Origin: Corydoras sp. C115
Taxonomy: Eukaryota > Chordata > Actinopteri > Siluriformes > Callichthyidae
NCBI GenBank assembly: GCA_019802505.1
Contig: JAFMOC010000007.1
Coordinates: forward strand, 6,134,501-6,198,500
Reading direction: 5' to 3'
DNA length: 64,000 nt
Position 1 is the first letter of the stretch. Every line of letters starts with the position of its first letter. Below, one piece after another: positions 23,601-32,900 of this stretch. Both the position numbers and the translations under genes were made by a program. Below the pieces are notes generated by a model that saw nothing but the letters and a program-made list of their open reading frames with translations, did no database searches and had not been told where the DNA came from.

Positions 23601-23744
23601 ATTACTTATAGTAAATCATAACATTCAGGTAGATATACAAGTACTGAAATAACCTGTTGATAAGAAGTGGAATGTGAAGCCCTTACCTGTGATTTGGGCA
23701 GAGGTCACAGCTAAAAAGATGTTTGCTATCAAAATTGGCATCAT
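8494..23744 (-). CDS. oit3: Oncoprotein-induced transcript 3 (liver-specific ZP protein), complete, 9 coding exons
   Basis: Exons in transcript order: 23744-23687, 19478-19104, 19013-18900, 15280-15158, 15064-14942, 11056-10896, 9358-8946, 8849-8750, 8652-8494. All junctions keep frame and give 541 aa, close to the roughly 545 aa of mammals. Domains: signal peptide (MMPILIANIFLAVTSAQ); N-terminal cysteine-rich D8C-type domain (residues 20-145, with DPCLAYISLNEPWRNTDY and TKPSVCFHVYCG-like KPSVCFHVYCG); EGF-like modules (about 146-182, calcium-binding DINEC 183-223, and 225-264); ZP domain (about 266-541) with LVGGLELFL and LVTGLPK. A furin-like RRRLRR lies at 8569-8586. The C-terminus ends GGPILILPDP with no membrane segment, so the protein is likely secreted. 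Intron 5 uses a weaker donor (GTCAGC). The gene is known in liver as LZP, linked to urate handling and secretion. It is convergent with pla2g12b and downstream of mcu, as in human. Confidence 0.95.
9850..10196 (-). repeat. Full-length tRNA-headed SINE in oit3 intron 6
   Basis: A complete copy read on the - strand: gggcggcacggtggcttagtgg head with box A (tggcttagtggtt) and box B (GGTTCGAATCC), a long body, and an (ATGA)n tail. It is flanked by a perfect 13-bp duplication, TTACCTTCAATAC, at 9837-9849 and 10197-10209. Box A/B imply RNA polymerase III transcription of the source copy. Confidence 0.92.
11445..11730. mobile_element. MITE-like remnant with Tc1-type ends in oit3 intron 5
   Basis: The left arm reads actgaacaaaaatataaatg and ttgctcccattcttcataaa. 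The right arm carries the imperfect inverse (tagctcatgaaaaataaaag) and a Tc1-like inner phrase (gtgaacaatatttgagagaa). The internal transposase is gone, leaving roughly 285 bases. It matches the terminal part of a Tc1-like family widespread in fish. Confidence 0.55.
12385..12748 (+). repeat. Full-length tRNA-headed SINE in oit3 intron 5
   Basis: Head cggcacggtggcttagtggt, box B ggttcgaatcc, body with a (TG)n stretch, and a tail of about eight ATGA units. A perfect duplication AATGTGAACCA flanks it at 12374-12384 and 12749-12759. Confidence 0.92.
13063..13108 (+). repeat. L2/SINE-type 3' tail fragment
   Basis: The phrase gtcgctttggataaaagtgg followed by actaaatgtaaac is the common 3' tail of fish LINE2-mobilised SINEs. 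A second fragment of the same tail lies at 14755-14806. Confidence 0.5.
13175..14479 (-). mobile_element. Internally deleted Tc1-like transposon in oit3 intron 5
   Basis: Terminal inverted repeats of about 200 bases begin CAGTGGGGAGAACAAGTATT and are nearly identical at both ends (13175-13390 and 14270-14479). TA dinucleotides flank the element inside a (TA)n tract. At 1305 bases it is about 0.3 kb shorter than complete Tc1-like elements in this window, so it is a non-autonomous derivative. Confidence 0.9.
13567..14111 (-). pseudogene. Tc1-like transposase remnant, central part deleted
   Basis: The N-terminal paired-type helix-turn-helix part is present (MPKTRELCKDIRDKIVDLHK, then IIRKWKK). 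Near GAPCKISPRGAS the frame jumps to EYNPKNTIPTVKHGGG. The missing piece, roughly 90-110 codons, includes the first catalytic aspartate (the WSDET block). The second Asp (HDNDPKHT) and the Glu (LNPIENL) remain. It cannot encode active transposase. Confidence 0.9.
16070..16421 (+). repeat. Full-length tRNA-headed SINE in oit3 intron 3
   Basis: Intact head, box B and tail. A perfect 13-bp duplication AATTTTGATATGG lies at 16057-16069 and 16422-16434. The copy is close to those at 62097 and 9850, which suggests recent insertion. Confidence 0.92.
16540..16902 (+). repeat. Full-length tRNA-headed SINE in oit3 intron 3
   Basis: Second SINE in the same orientation 118 bases after the previous one, with its own duplication TAATTCTTA at 16531-16539 and 16903-16911. 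It is therefore a separate insertion, not a tandem duplication. Confidence 0.9.
16985..17850 (-). pseudogene. Decayed Tc1/mariner-like transposon remnant in oit3 intron 3
   Basis: On the - strand a frame near 17640-17735 reads KDISEFDRKQNLMARWL, close to the N-terminus of a fish Tc1-like transposase family beginning GKRKDLSEFDKGQ. Further on, blocks corresponding to a helix-turn-helix and a conserved VVQSNR segment appear with stops and gaps. No complete frame or clear terminal repeats remain. Confidence 0.6.
17979..18143 (+). repeat. Internally deleted SINE of a second subfamily
   Basis: The head is intact (gtggcatggtggcttagagg to gcgctaggg), then the sequence skips straight to tgctcccacagtccaaaaac with a different 3' end. 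Duplication TTGACATCCAA at 17968-17978 and 18144-18154. Confidence 0.75.
18160..18517 (-). repeat. Full-length tRNA-headed SINE inserted at the edge of another SINE
   Basis: Full copy on the - strand with (ATCC)n tail. Its duplication CATCCAAAAACA (18148-18159 and 18518-18529) overlaps the 3' duplication of the SINE before it, so this one landed later in that target site. Confidence 0.88.
19018..19043. repeat. (CA)13 microsatellite at the oit3 exon 3 splice acceptor
   Basis: On the oit3 strand this is a UG repeat just before TCATAG at the 3' end of the 90-base intron 2 (19103-19014), replacing a normal pyrimidine tract. Confidence 0.85.
19640..20300 (-). pseudogene. Very old Tc1-like remnant in oit3 intron 1
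   Basis: Short phrases such as ggactgagatcaggggattg correspond on the - strand to the conserved PDLNPIE-region codons of Tc1-like transposases, and others (gcttggggatcatcagacac) to neighbouring blocks. No open frame survives. The identification rests on a few phrases. Confidence 0.4.
20296..20445 (+). repeat. LINE2-type conserved 3' module
   Basis: The phrases ccctgagccttggttctccc, gggagttttttcttgccact and cagctgccttgagacaatgt are characteristic of a repeat 3' module common in teleost genomes, probably LINE-derived. Confidence 0.5.
20656..22204 (+). mobile_element. Tc1-like transposon with short terminal repeats in oit3 intron 1
   Basis: Ends CAGTCATGGCCAAAAGTTTT and its inverse form inverted repeats of about 35 bases. 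Total 1549 bases. The right end is followed by TA; the left end abuts an (AC)n run, so its TA has been lost or replaced. The transposase remnant inside reads on the + strand. Confidence 0.9.
21030..22054 (+). pseudogene. Tc1-like transposase with DD35E-type spacing, frameshifted
   Basis: The first half (21030-21317) starts MVISKETRAVIIALHKNGLT, with helix-turn-helix and the GRPRKT linker. The second half (21392-22054) is in another frame and holds the catalytic blocks FSDESPF, QHDGAPCHN and DLNPIE. Thirty-five residues separate the second Asp and the Glu, against 34 in the other Tc1-like copies here. A stop and frameshift at about 21317-21390 disable the gene. Confidence 0.88.
22330..22402 (-). 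repeat. SINE head relic
   Basis: The order ggcaagtttctgatcaatag, ccctaaccactgaggcacca reads as a worn tRNA-like head on the - strand. Flanks show nothing more. Confidence 0.35.
23257..23381 (-). repeat. 5'-truncated SINE with perfect target-site duplication in oit3 intron 1
   Basis: Only the 3' half is present, ending at cgctgggc. The duplication ACTTACAGATTT lies at 23245-23256 and 23382-23393. Its truncation point is within a base or two of that of the copy at 2452-2586. Confidence 0.88.
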
Positions 23745-24600
23745 GGTGACTGAAGCAACTTCTGTGGTTTAAAAACTCTTTGTGAGAACTGTACAAATAA
23801 GGACAATACAGAAATATCTCTTATGGATAAGAGGTTGGCTCCAAGCAAGAGACTGAGACATTGTATTATTAGGGAAGGTGCAACAGACAGACCAGCTGTC
23901 TCACCTTGACCCTCTGGTCCTTGTCTGCAACACACCCCTCCGGCCATTGACAAGGTCATCCTTTCTTTGTTTCCCCAACTTCAAAGTTTATCATAAGCTA
24001 TCCCCTCATCAGCCATGCTCTGAGCACAAACAGTTCTTGCCAGTAAATCCAAAATCTCTTAACCAGTTTTAGATGGTCCTAAAAGCATTGCCCAAGATCA
24101 ATTAAAAGAATTGCTCTATTAATCATTGGGGCTATTAAGGGACACAAGCTGGAATACGTCAAGCTGCTTGCAAGATTACTGCCTCTTCACCAGATACAGC
24201 AATTTAGGGCTGGAAAATATCCTGTTTTAGATCAGCTGAACAACAAAGTCCATTTATTAGAAAGCAAACAACTGATAGTGTTTAGATTAGTGCAAAAATC
24301 CCACATTTACTGAAGAGAAAAAAAGAATTCAGGAAAAACAGGGGATGCAGATAAACAAGGTCCATGTTTTAGTTATGCTGTCCTAAAGTAAACACAGCAA
24401 GGATGTATGTTTTTAATTAAAACTGGATTTTCAAATTAATCTGGATTATTATCAAGCAGAATATTAATGATTCCATGTTGACTTTGAATAGGATTCTAAA
24501 CACAAAAAACACAACTTCCTGTTTCGAAACCAGATAAGTATTTATTGATAAGTGAATTACATTTCTATTTTATACATATCTCATAAATGACACACATTTT

Positions 24601-25510
24601 GTCTAGTCCTCCAACATCACAGCATCCTATGCCAATGAACACACAAAAACGTAAAGTGAAAACTGAAAAACATCTGATTCTTCTGATGATATATATTTAG
24701 TTTTCATCTTAAGTGCACATGTTGAAAATGTAAAATAATGCACTTTTAACAGAAAGTTGGGGACTGAGATGAAGCGATGTCAGAAGGATTAACATTAAAT
24801 AAAAACAGGAGAAAGAAAGAAAAAACAGGAGTTGAATAGGAGGGTGTGTATGAGGGGGTAGATATTGACTGACTTGTCTCATTCTCTTTTAAAAGGACAC
24901 TGGAAGGATTTGAAAATTGCACCTAGTCCTTGACAAACTATTAATCTACAATCTTTGAAACTTTTTTTGGGTTATTGGTATATAATTTCCCCTGTAAACA
25001 TACATTCATGCAACACCCGCTTTAGAGTAAGTTCCATATATTACACATAACATTGTAAAAATAAATGACAGTGAACAAAAAAACATGTGAAAAAGAAAAC
25101 CCTGATAAAAATCAAGAGAAGTGCTCATGCTCAGTGTTGATCAGGACTGAGTTGGTGAAATGAGCAGGTGAGGAGGAATTTGGTGTCGGCGTTTCAGGTC
25201 ATTTCAGAAGGTCATTTTCTCATTTCTATCGTTTATGACACAGCATAAGAGGATTTATAATTATTGATACTGGAAGGACAAGGGATTGAGGGGTAGAGGA
25301 TAAGATTGATTCTGTGTGTATTGATCAGGACAGAGATGGCTAGAAATTATTCAAAATGCACTTTGCTTTGTTTCATTGAGATTCAGTCAGTGTCTCCTGA
25401 CAAAGCCGCTTATCATTAAAACAAGACTACATTAGAAACTAGAACTGGTTCAGTAGAGCGAAGTGAAGCAACATCTATCTTGACAATAATAAGAACTGGC
25501 TCATGTGACA
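24601..25510. repeat. Local direct duplication, copy A
   Basis: Nearly identical to 26349-27163 over two cores (24911-25180 with 26555-26825, and 25225-25490 with 26866-27150). Offset is about 1.64 kb. The flanking parts align more loosely. No coding frame is shared. Confidence 0.85.
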
Positions 25511-25836
25511 CAGTATGGAATTTTTTCAAATACTACAAATTTTAAGATACATTTGTTTTTTTTGTAGCCAAATAAAAATAGTTGCACCCATCATGATATT
25601 ACTGTCACCAGGTGAATCTGGACTGATATGAGATTAAACCAGATCATTAGGGGTTTTTTTTGGTACAGGCTTTTGGGTATAAACAAAACACAAGTGATCT
25701 GAAATGGGCTGAATATAGGCTGGTACAAATAAAAAAAACAGAAAATCTTAATAAGATTAATATGACAGTATTCATCTGTTAACCAAAGTACTATAAAAAA
25801 AATTGTGAAACATGAGAAGCTCGGGATGACTAACGG

Positions 25837-25873
<37 letters not shown>

Positions 25874-26348
25874 AATGCAACTTTAATGTCAATAGCAAAA
25901 TTTCACTGAAGAATGCAATATGTTCTGTAACATACACATTTACAGGGTTTTACCAGTGCAAACTTCGTAAGTCTTCCTCTACAGGGAGGACTTCCTGTTT
26001 ATCTGTGAATATGATTGTTGTGGTCAATGCTAGTGAGCAATCTAGTCGAAGCAGACAAGCTGCAGATAGTTGTATCATTTTATGATAAATGTCCAGGCAG
26101 CAAGAGGAAATGGAAATCAAGGTCGGTGGTCAAATCAAGGCAGCACACAGCCAACACAACAAACTATTAATTACAATTAAAAAGTACAATTGTCTTGTTA
26201 ACGAAATTCCTAAATCAATCCTGTCTCAGAAAACAGCAACCACTAGAATGTGCATCAAAAGAAAAGGACTTGGCTTGCTTAAACATAAACATCTATGAAA
26301 CAAAACACCCATGCACACAGATACCGGGACTGATGGGAAGTCATAGCT
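25511..26348. other. Spacer between duplicated blocks, with a 36-base A run
   Basis: Contains an uninterrupted A36 at 25837-25872. No gene or transposon ends recognised around it. Confidence 0.6.
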
Positions 26349-27163
26349 ATGTCTAATCCTCCAACATCACAGCATTCTATGCCAATGAAAAGACTTAAAG
26401 GAAGAAAAGAAATAAAAAAAAACATGTTGAAATGGTTAATGTTGAAAATGTAAAGTAATGCACTTGTGACAAAAAGTCGTGGGCTGAGATGTGAATGAAC
26501 TTGGAGTGGGGGTGGGGACCAGCTGCCTTGTCTCATTCTGTTCAGTTAAAAAGGTGAAAATTGCACCTAGTCCTTGACAAACTATTAATCTACAATCTTT
26601 GAAACTTTTTTTGGGTTATTGGTATATAATTTCCCCTGTAAACATACATTCATGCAACACCCGCTTTAGAGTAAGTTCCATATATTACACATAACATTGT
26701 AAAAATAAATGACAGTGAACAAAATAAACATGTGAAAAAGAAAACCCTGATAAAAATCAAGAGAAGTGCTCATGCTCAGTGTTGATCAGGACTGAGTTGG
26801 TGAAATGAGCAGGTGAGGAGGAATTTGGTGTCAGCATTTCAGAAGTATTTTTGGACGCACCGCACTTTTCTCATTTCTATCTTTTATGAATCAGCATAAG
26901 AGGATTTATAATTATTGATACTGGAAGGACAAGGGATTGAGGGGTAGAGGATAAGATTGATTCTGTGTGTATTGATCAGGACCGATATGGCTAGGAATTA
27001 TTCAAAATGCACTTTGCTTTGTTTCATTGAGATTCAGTCAATGTCTCCTGACAAAGCCACTTATCATTAGAACAAAACTACACTAGAAACTAGAACTGGA
27101 TCAGTAGAGCGAAGTGAAGCAACATCTCTTTATCTTGACAATAAGAAACAATTCATGTGACGG
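26349..27163. repeat. Local direct duplication, copy B
   Basis: Second copy of the block at 24601-25510, a little shorter because of small deletions in its first 200 bases. Confidence 0.85.
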
Positions 27164-29961
27164 CAAACACGATGCGCATATTCAAAGAACCATTATGAAC
27201 AAGCTGTGAGGGTCTCTGTACTAGCTTTATTTGCATGCCAAGCTTCATGCACTACTCCAATGCAGTGGACTTTTACTTAACACAGCACTCCAGATCAGCT
27301 GTTGCACTACTAGACTGAAATTCACGAATTGACAAAACTGTCACTTTTTCATCAAACACCCCCTTTCAATTAACTTCCAGACAAAGTTCTTCCAAGCTGA
27401 AAGTTCAGTCCTGCACATGAACATAAATAATTGTTATTTATAAATTTACTTTACATCCTCTCCTCAAGTCTATTAAATTTTGTCATGGACAAGACACAGT
27501 AGCACCCCACAGTGTGGTACTGTTGTACTCTGAGATGTATAGTATTTTTCAGCCCAAAACCAACTTTTGTTATAATCGCCCAAAGCTATAGTCTTAATAA
27601 AGCAATGCTGAAATGGAAGGAAACTGTTATCAGCTCCATTCTATCCATTTAAGATTTAAGATTACAGCCATGTGACATAGCATTGTTTTGAACGTCAGAT
27701 ATACCACCTGAAAACTAGGTGTGTTCTTTTGTGGTGCTGAACATAATTCACTGTGGCTTGTCATCCGTAGGGTTTTAGCTAGATGAAGACATGTTTAACT
27801 AACATGAAAAAGATGACATATCACACATCATCTTCAACTTTTTCTGAATATGTAGTAAAGCAACTGATCAACCACACTTCCTATATACAGATCAACCACT
27901 TATCAAGAGGATGAAAAAGCTAGATTGATGACTTCAGCAACATGCCCTGAAAAAGATCTATTAAGGTTCTAGTGGGGGCTACACCGGAATGGAAACAATC
28001 AGGACAGCAATATTTTTTTGTGATATATCTATAATATAATACAAAAATATGACAATTCTTACCTGATGACAAATACCTCTATTTGAAAAAAATATTGTAG
28101 AATGGGATTATTTTGGTAAAATAAAGAGCTCACTTGTGACTAATAATGAACTAGAAAGGATCCTGATGATTACAGGATGCAGTATCAGGTTCAAATCTAG
28201 TATACTTGACACTGATTCTTGTGATTCAGCTGTTGCACATCCACACTTTATGACTGTGCTAAAACAATATATTGTTCAGCCCTATTTTCTAGAATGTAAG
28301 CTAAATAATGAAAAGCAATGCGCATGAGTCTTATTTTTCCATCTGCTGTGAGACCTGACCAAGCCATACTCTGATGAAAGGATGCAACAATCACACGCTA
28401 AAGCATGCCGCGTAACTGTGGAAGTAAGCCGCTAAGTCTGAAACCTATGACATTACAAGATTCTCTTAGTGTCAGCAGATTCTTGGCGTATAGAAGAGGT
28501 GCAGTGCAACAACTGTTTTCCCAGTAGCTGCATTACACAATAAGCAGCTGAAAAACAGTCTTGGAGGATGGATACACTCACGTTGCTGCATGAAGGAATA
28601 AAGGAGCCCTAACCAGCATGCTGAACCAGATGCTGTGAGGCACTGTGGGTAACATAGTTTTTCTGACTCTTGAAAGTGAAGCACAGAGTGAGAAAGGAGG
28701 AAAGTCAGCAGTTTGCAATCTCGGTATCTCAATATGGTCCTTTGCTACATGTCCACAGGTCTGAAAGCAACAGGAGCTCGAATGTTTCGTAATCGCTGAC
28801 ACTATTAGTAGACTGTGTTCACAAACAAAGTGCGTGTAAAGTGTTGGTGTTCTGTAGCCATGTCAGGAGCAGTGGGTATGAGGACATGACCTGATGTGAT
28901 TAACTGATTTAATTCCTTCAGGATAAAAATTTTATGGAGACAACAGGACAGAATGGTAAAACTCCTTCACCAGCAGGAAGGAAAAAATAAATTCTAGTTA
29001 TTTTTATTGTTTGATTTCTTCACCCACCATAACAATTATAACAATATAATAGAATATGGCTTTTAAAATAAAAGTGCCAAACATTTTTTTTTTCCGTAAT
29101 AATAGAACACACAGTGATGTTTAGCCGGTAGATCTCTAGGCTGTAATCTGCAACGGGTCTGTACAGGAGTGAAGCTCTTCACATGACCCATCTGCTTTCA
29201 CACACGTAGCAAAGGTGTGAATTCATTCTTATTACAGCTGCACAGCTGAGCACTGTCCACCATGTTGAGAACAGAAACAGAGACACAGGGAGAAGTGGCG
29301 TCAGTCCAGAGTCCCAGCCACTGAAAAATACATGGAGACGGAGACAGAGAGCACCTCCATTCCACTTGGAAGGGGAACATGTAGTTCGAACAAGCTCTCC
29401 TGCAGTCAAACGTCTCCCTTTAATAGTGTGCAGGGCTGAGAAAAAAGCCCAGGATCTTTTTTTGCACCAAAAGTGAGATCTAGGACTCTGCTGTAAAAAC
29501 AGGTCTTTAGAGGTTTCTGTTTTAAAGTAGGTGGCAGAGCCACAAAGTGAACATCTCTCTGAAACCATGATCTCCAAACCCAGATGTCACATCTAGTCAG
29601 GCATCAGGTACTTCCTTTAGGCCACTGTTGTTCTCTCTGTGTTCCTGTAGCATTATCCGAGCCCACAGGTCTGGAGGCACAACGAGCATGGATTTCATTC
29701 CATCCCCTCCTCCTCTGCATTGACTAGCCATTTTAATTTGGGAGTTTTCAAAACATAAAAACCATAACAGATTATAAAAAAACAGAAACCCTCCAATTTA
29801 TCTAGAAGATGGTTCTGTCAGAGAGAAAAGCAACAGAGATGATGGGGAAAAAGAACGAAACGGGAACTGAGCCAAAGTTTGGGTGGGCTAAAGTAAGAAG
29901 AGAACAAGTAAGAGGGAGAGAGGAGAGAGGGATGGAAGAAGGGAGGCTTTCACTCTTCCTG
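27164..29961 (-). other. Likely mcu 3'UTR and downstream flank
   Basis: This 2.8 kb follows the mcu stop codon. Several AATAAA hexamers occur on the mcu strand, for example 29003-29008, about 950 bases after the stop. A 132-codon open frame (29577-29179, - strand) shows no domain or recognisable family and is probably chance. No other gene is seen. Confidence 0.4.
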
Positions 29962-32900
29962 TCAATCCTTGCTGGCACTGATCTGCTGAACAGGGAGTTG
30001 CAGTTGAAGAGGATCCCTTAGTCGCTTTAGGTCCAACTCCGCCTAAGATAGAGAAAGAGACAGAGAGAGATTGAAAAACAGACAGAGATTTTAATATTAC
30101 ATTTAAAGAGCAAGAGTGAGGATATAAAACAATGAGAGTGGAGTCAACAATATAGAGCAAAAAAGTGGGGAAATAGATGATGGAATAAAAATTCACTATA
30201 TACAGCAGGTTTGAATAGATAGGGTCAAAACATACTCAAAACCCAGGGGTGTTGCATGTTTTACTGATGTGTGTGTGTGTTTGTGCGTATTAACATACCT
30301 CAGCTATAGCATCCTTCAGTTTGTTGTACTTTTCAATGTCAAAGCGTGTCTTCTTTACTCCCTTGTGGAAGAACAGCAGATATTGTCTGTCTCGGGCATC
30401 TGGGTAAATATACTCCTGAATAAAGAAAATATTAGCAAAGTTGTCAGACACCACACTAACAATTACTGGGAAGAATCCAATAAGATACTGGGCCTATTAG
30501 TATTTTAGACAATTACTGTCTTATTTTTAATCAGTTCTCAGTGCTGTATCAACCAGTTTTCTCCTTTTGTACGAATTCAAGATTTTTTTTGTTTTGTAAG
30601 AATTAATATCTAATTTACTGATGTTATTTAGCATTTTATGTTAAAAGCACTTACAAAAGGTAAGAAAAATATCTTGCTTTTACAGAGTCTACAAACTGGA
30701 AAATACACACACCATCTACACAAATTTAGATCTTAATGCTAATAAGAAGCAATGACGCCAATATTTGATCAATTAAAATTCATCAGAAAATCCAAAATAT
30801 ACTTAAGAAGATGTTGCCAATTGTTGTGACCATTAAGTATTTGCTAACAGCTACAAATACAAGCTACAGAATATAAACAAAAATATAGGGACATGCTTCT
30901 TAATCATTTCATTTAGTCTTCTTGCTACAGGTGTAAAAATTAAGCATCTAGGTCTGTATTTTAAAAAAAAATCTTAAAGATTATGACAAATAAGAAAATG
31001 TATTATAAAGAGCTGAATTACATATAACATTGTATTTTAATAGTATTCGCTCATTACAGAAAGTCACATTGTGATGTTTTTCTCTCTCTTAGATATTTTA
31101 CGACTCAGAAACTGAGTTTATGACTCAGCAACTGAGCTATGGCTGACCATGGCATGTGTTTCCATTCTTAAGCATCTAAATGACAAGCACTGCCTCACCA
31201 AGCTGGTTCCAGTGGAACTGTGTTCTGTGGAGTGATACAGTGCATCCGGAAAGTATTCACAGCACTTCACTTTTTCCACATTTTCTTACGTTACAGCCTT
31301 ATTCTAAATTGTATTAAATTAATCTCTTTCCTCAAAGTTCTATACAAAATACCCCATTATGACCATGTAAAAAATGTTTTCTTGAGAGTTTTGAAAATTT
31401 ATTAAAAATAAAAAACTAAGAAATCACATTTACATAAGTATTCACAGCCTTTGCCATCAAGCTCAAAATTGAGCTCAGGTGCATCCTGTTTCCACTGAGC
31501 ATCCTTGAGATGTTTCTACAGCTTAAATGGAGTCCACCTGTGGTAAATCCAGTTGATTGGACATGATTTGGAAAGGCACACACCTGTCTATATAAGGTCC
31601 CACAGTTGACTGCATGTCAGAGGGCAAACACGAAGCATGAAGTCAAAGGAATTGTCTGTAGACCTCCAAGACAAAATTGTCTCGAGGCACAAATCTGAGG
31701 AAGGATACAGAAAAATTTCTGCTGCTTTGAAGGTCCCAATGAGCACAGTGGCCTCCATCATTCGTAAATGGAAGAAGTTTGGAACCACCAGGACTCTTCC
31801 TAGAGCTGGCCGGCCGTCTAAATTGAGCGATCAGGGGAGAAGGGCCTTAGTCAGGGAGGTGACCAAGAACCCGATGATTACTCTGTCAGAGCTCCAGCGT
31901 TCCTCCGTGGAGAGAGGAGAACCTTGCAGAGGGACAACCATCTCTGCAGCAATCCACCAATCAGGCCTATATGGCAGAGTGGCCAGGCAAAAGCCACTGC
32001 TTAGTAAACGGCACAAGGCAGCCCATCTGGAATTTGCCAAAAGGCACCTGAAGGACTCTCAGACCATGAGAAACAAAATTCTCTGGTCTGATGAGACAAA
32101 GATTGAACTATTTGGTGTGAATGCCAGGCGTCATGTTTGGAGGAAACCAGGCACTGCTCATCACGAGGCCAATACCATCCCTACAGTCAAGCATGATTGT
32201 GGCAGCATCATTCAATGGGAATGTTTTTTAGCAGCAGGAACTGGCAGACTAGTCAGGATAGAGGGAAAGATAAATGCAGCAATGTACAGAGACATCCTGG
32301 ATAAAAAACTTGCTCCAGAGCGCTCTTGACCTCAGACTGGGGCGACGGTTCATTTTTCAGCAGGACAACGACCCGAAGCACACAGACAAGATCTCAAAGG
32401 AGTGGCTTCAGGACCACTCTGTGAATGTTCTGGAGTGGCCCAGCCAGAGCCCAGACTTGATTCCGATTGAACATCTCTGCAGAGATCTGAAAATGGCTGT
32501 GCACAGACGTCTCCCGTCCAACCTGATGGAGCTTCAAAGGTACTGCAAAGAAGAATGTGCAAAACTGCCTAAAGATAGGTGTGCTAAGCTTGTGGCATCA
32601 TATTCAAAAAGACTTGAGGCTGTAGTTGCTGCCAAAGGTGGTTCTACAAAGTATTAAGAAAAGGCTGTGAATACTTATGTAAATATGAATTCTTTGTTTT
32701 TTAATTTTAATACATTTTCAAAACTCTCAAGAAAACTTTTTTCACATGGTCAAAATGGGGCATTTTGTGTAGAATTTTAAGGAAAGAGATTAATTTAATA
32801 CAATTTGAAATAAGGCTGTAACGTAACAAAATGTGAAAAAAGTGAAGCGCTGTGAATACCTTCCGGATGCACTGTAAATCATGCCGAGCTAAGTTTGGAG

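Noticed and set aside
25591..25875. 94-codon frame beginning with a run of phenylalanines
   Set aside because: It is simply the complement of the A36 run followed by AT-rich DNA.
29179..29577. 132-codon open frame on the - strand after mcu
   Set aside because: No recognisable domain, no splice context, lies in likely mcu 3'UTR; length is compatible with chance.
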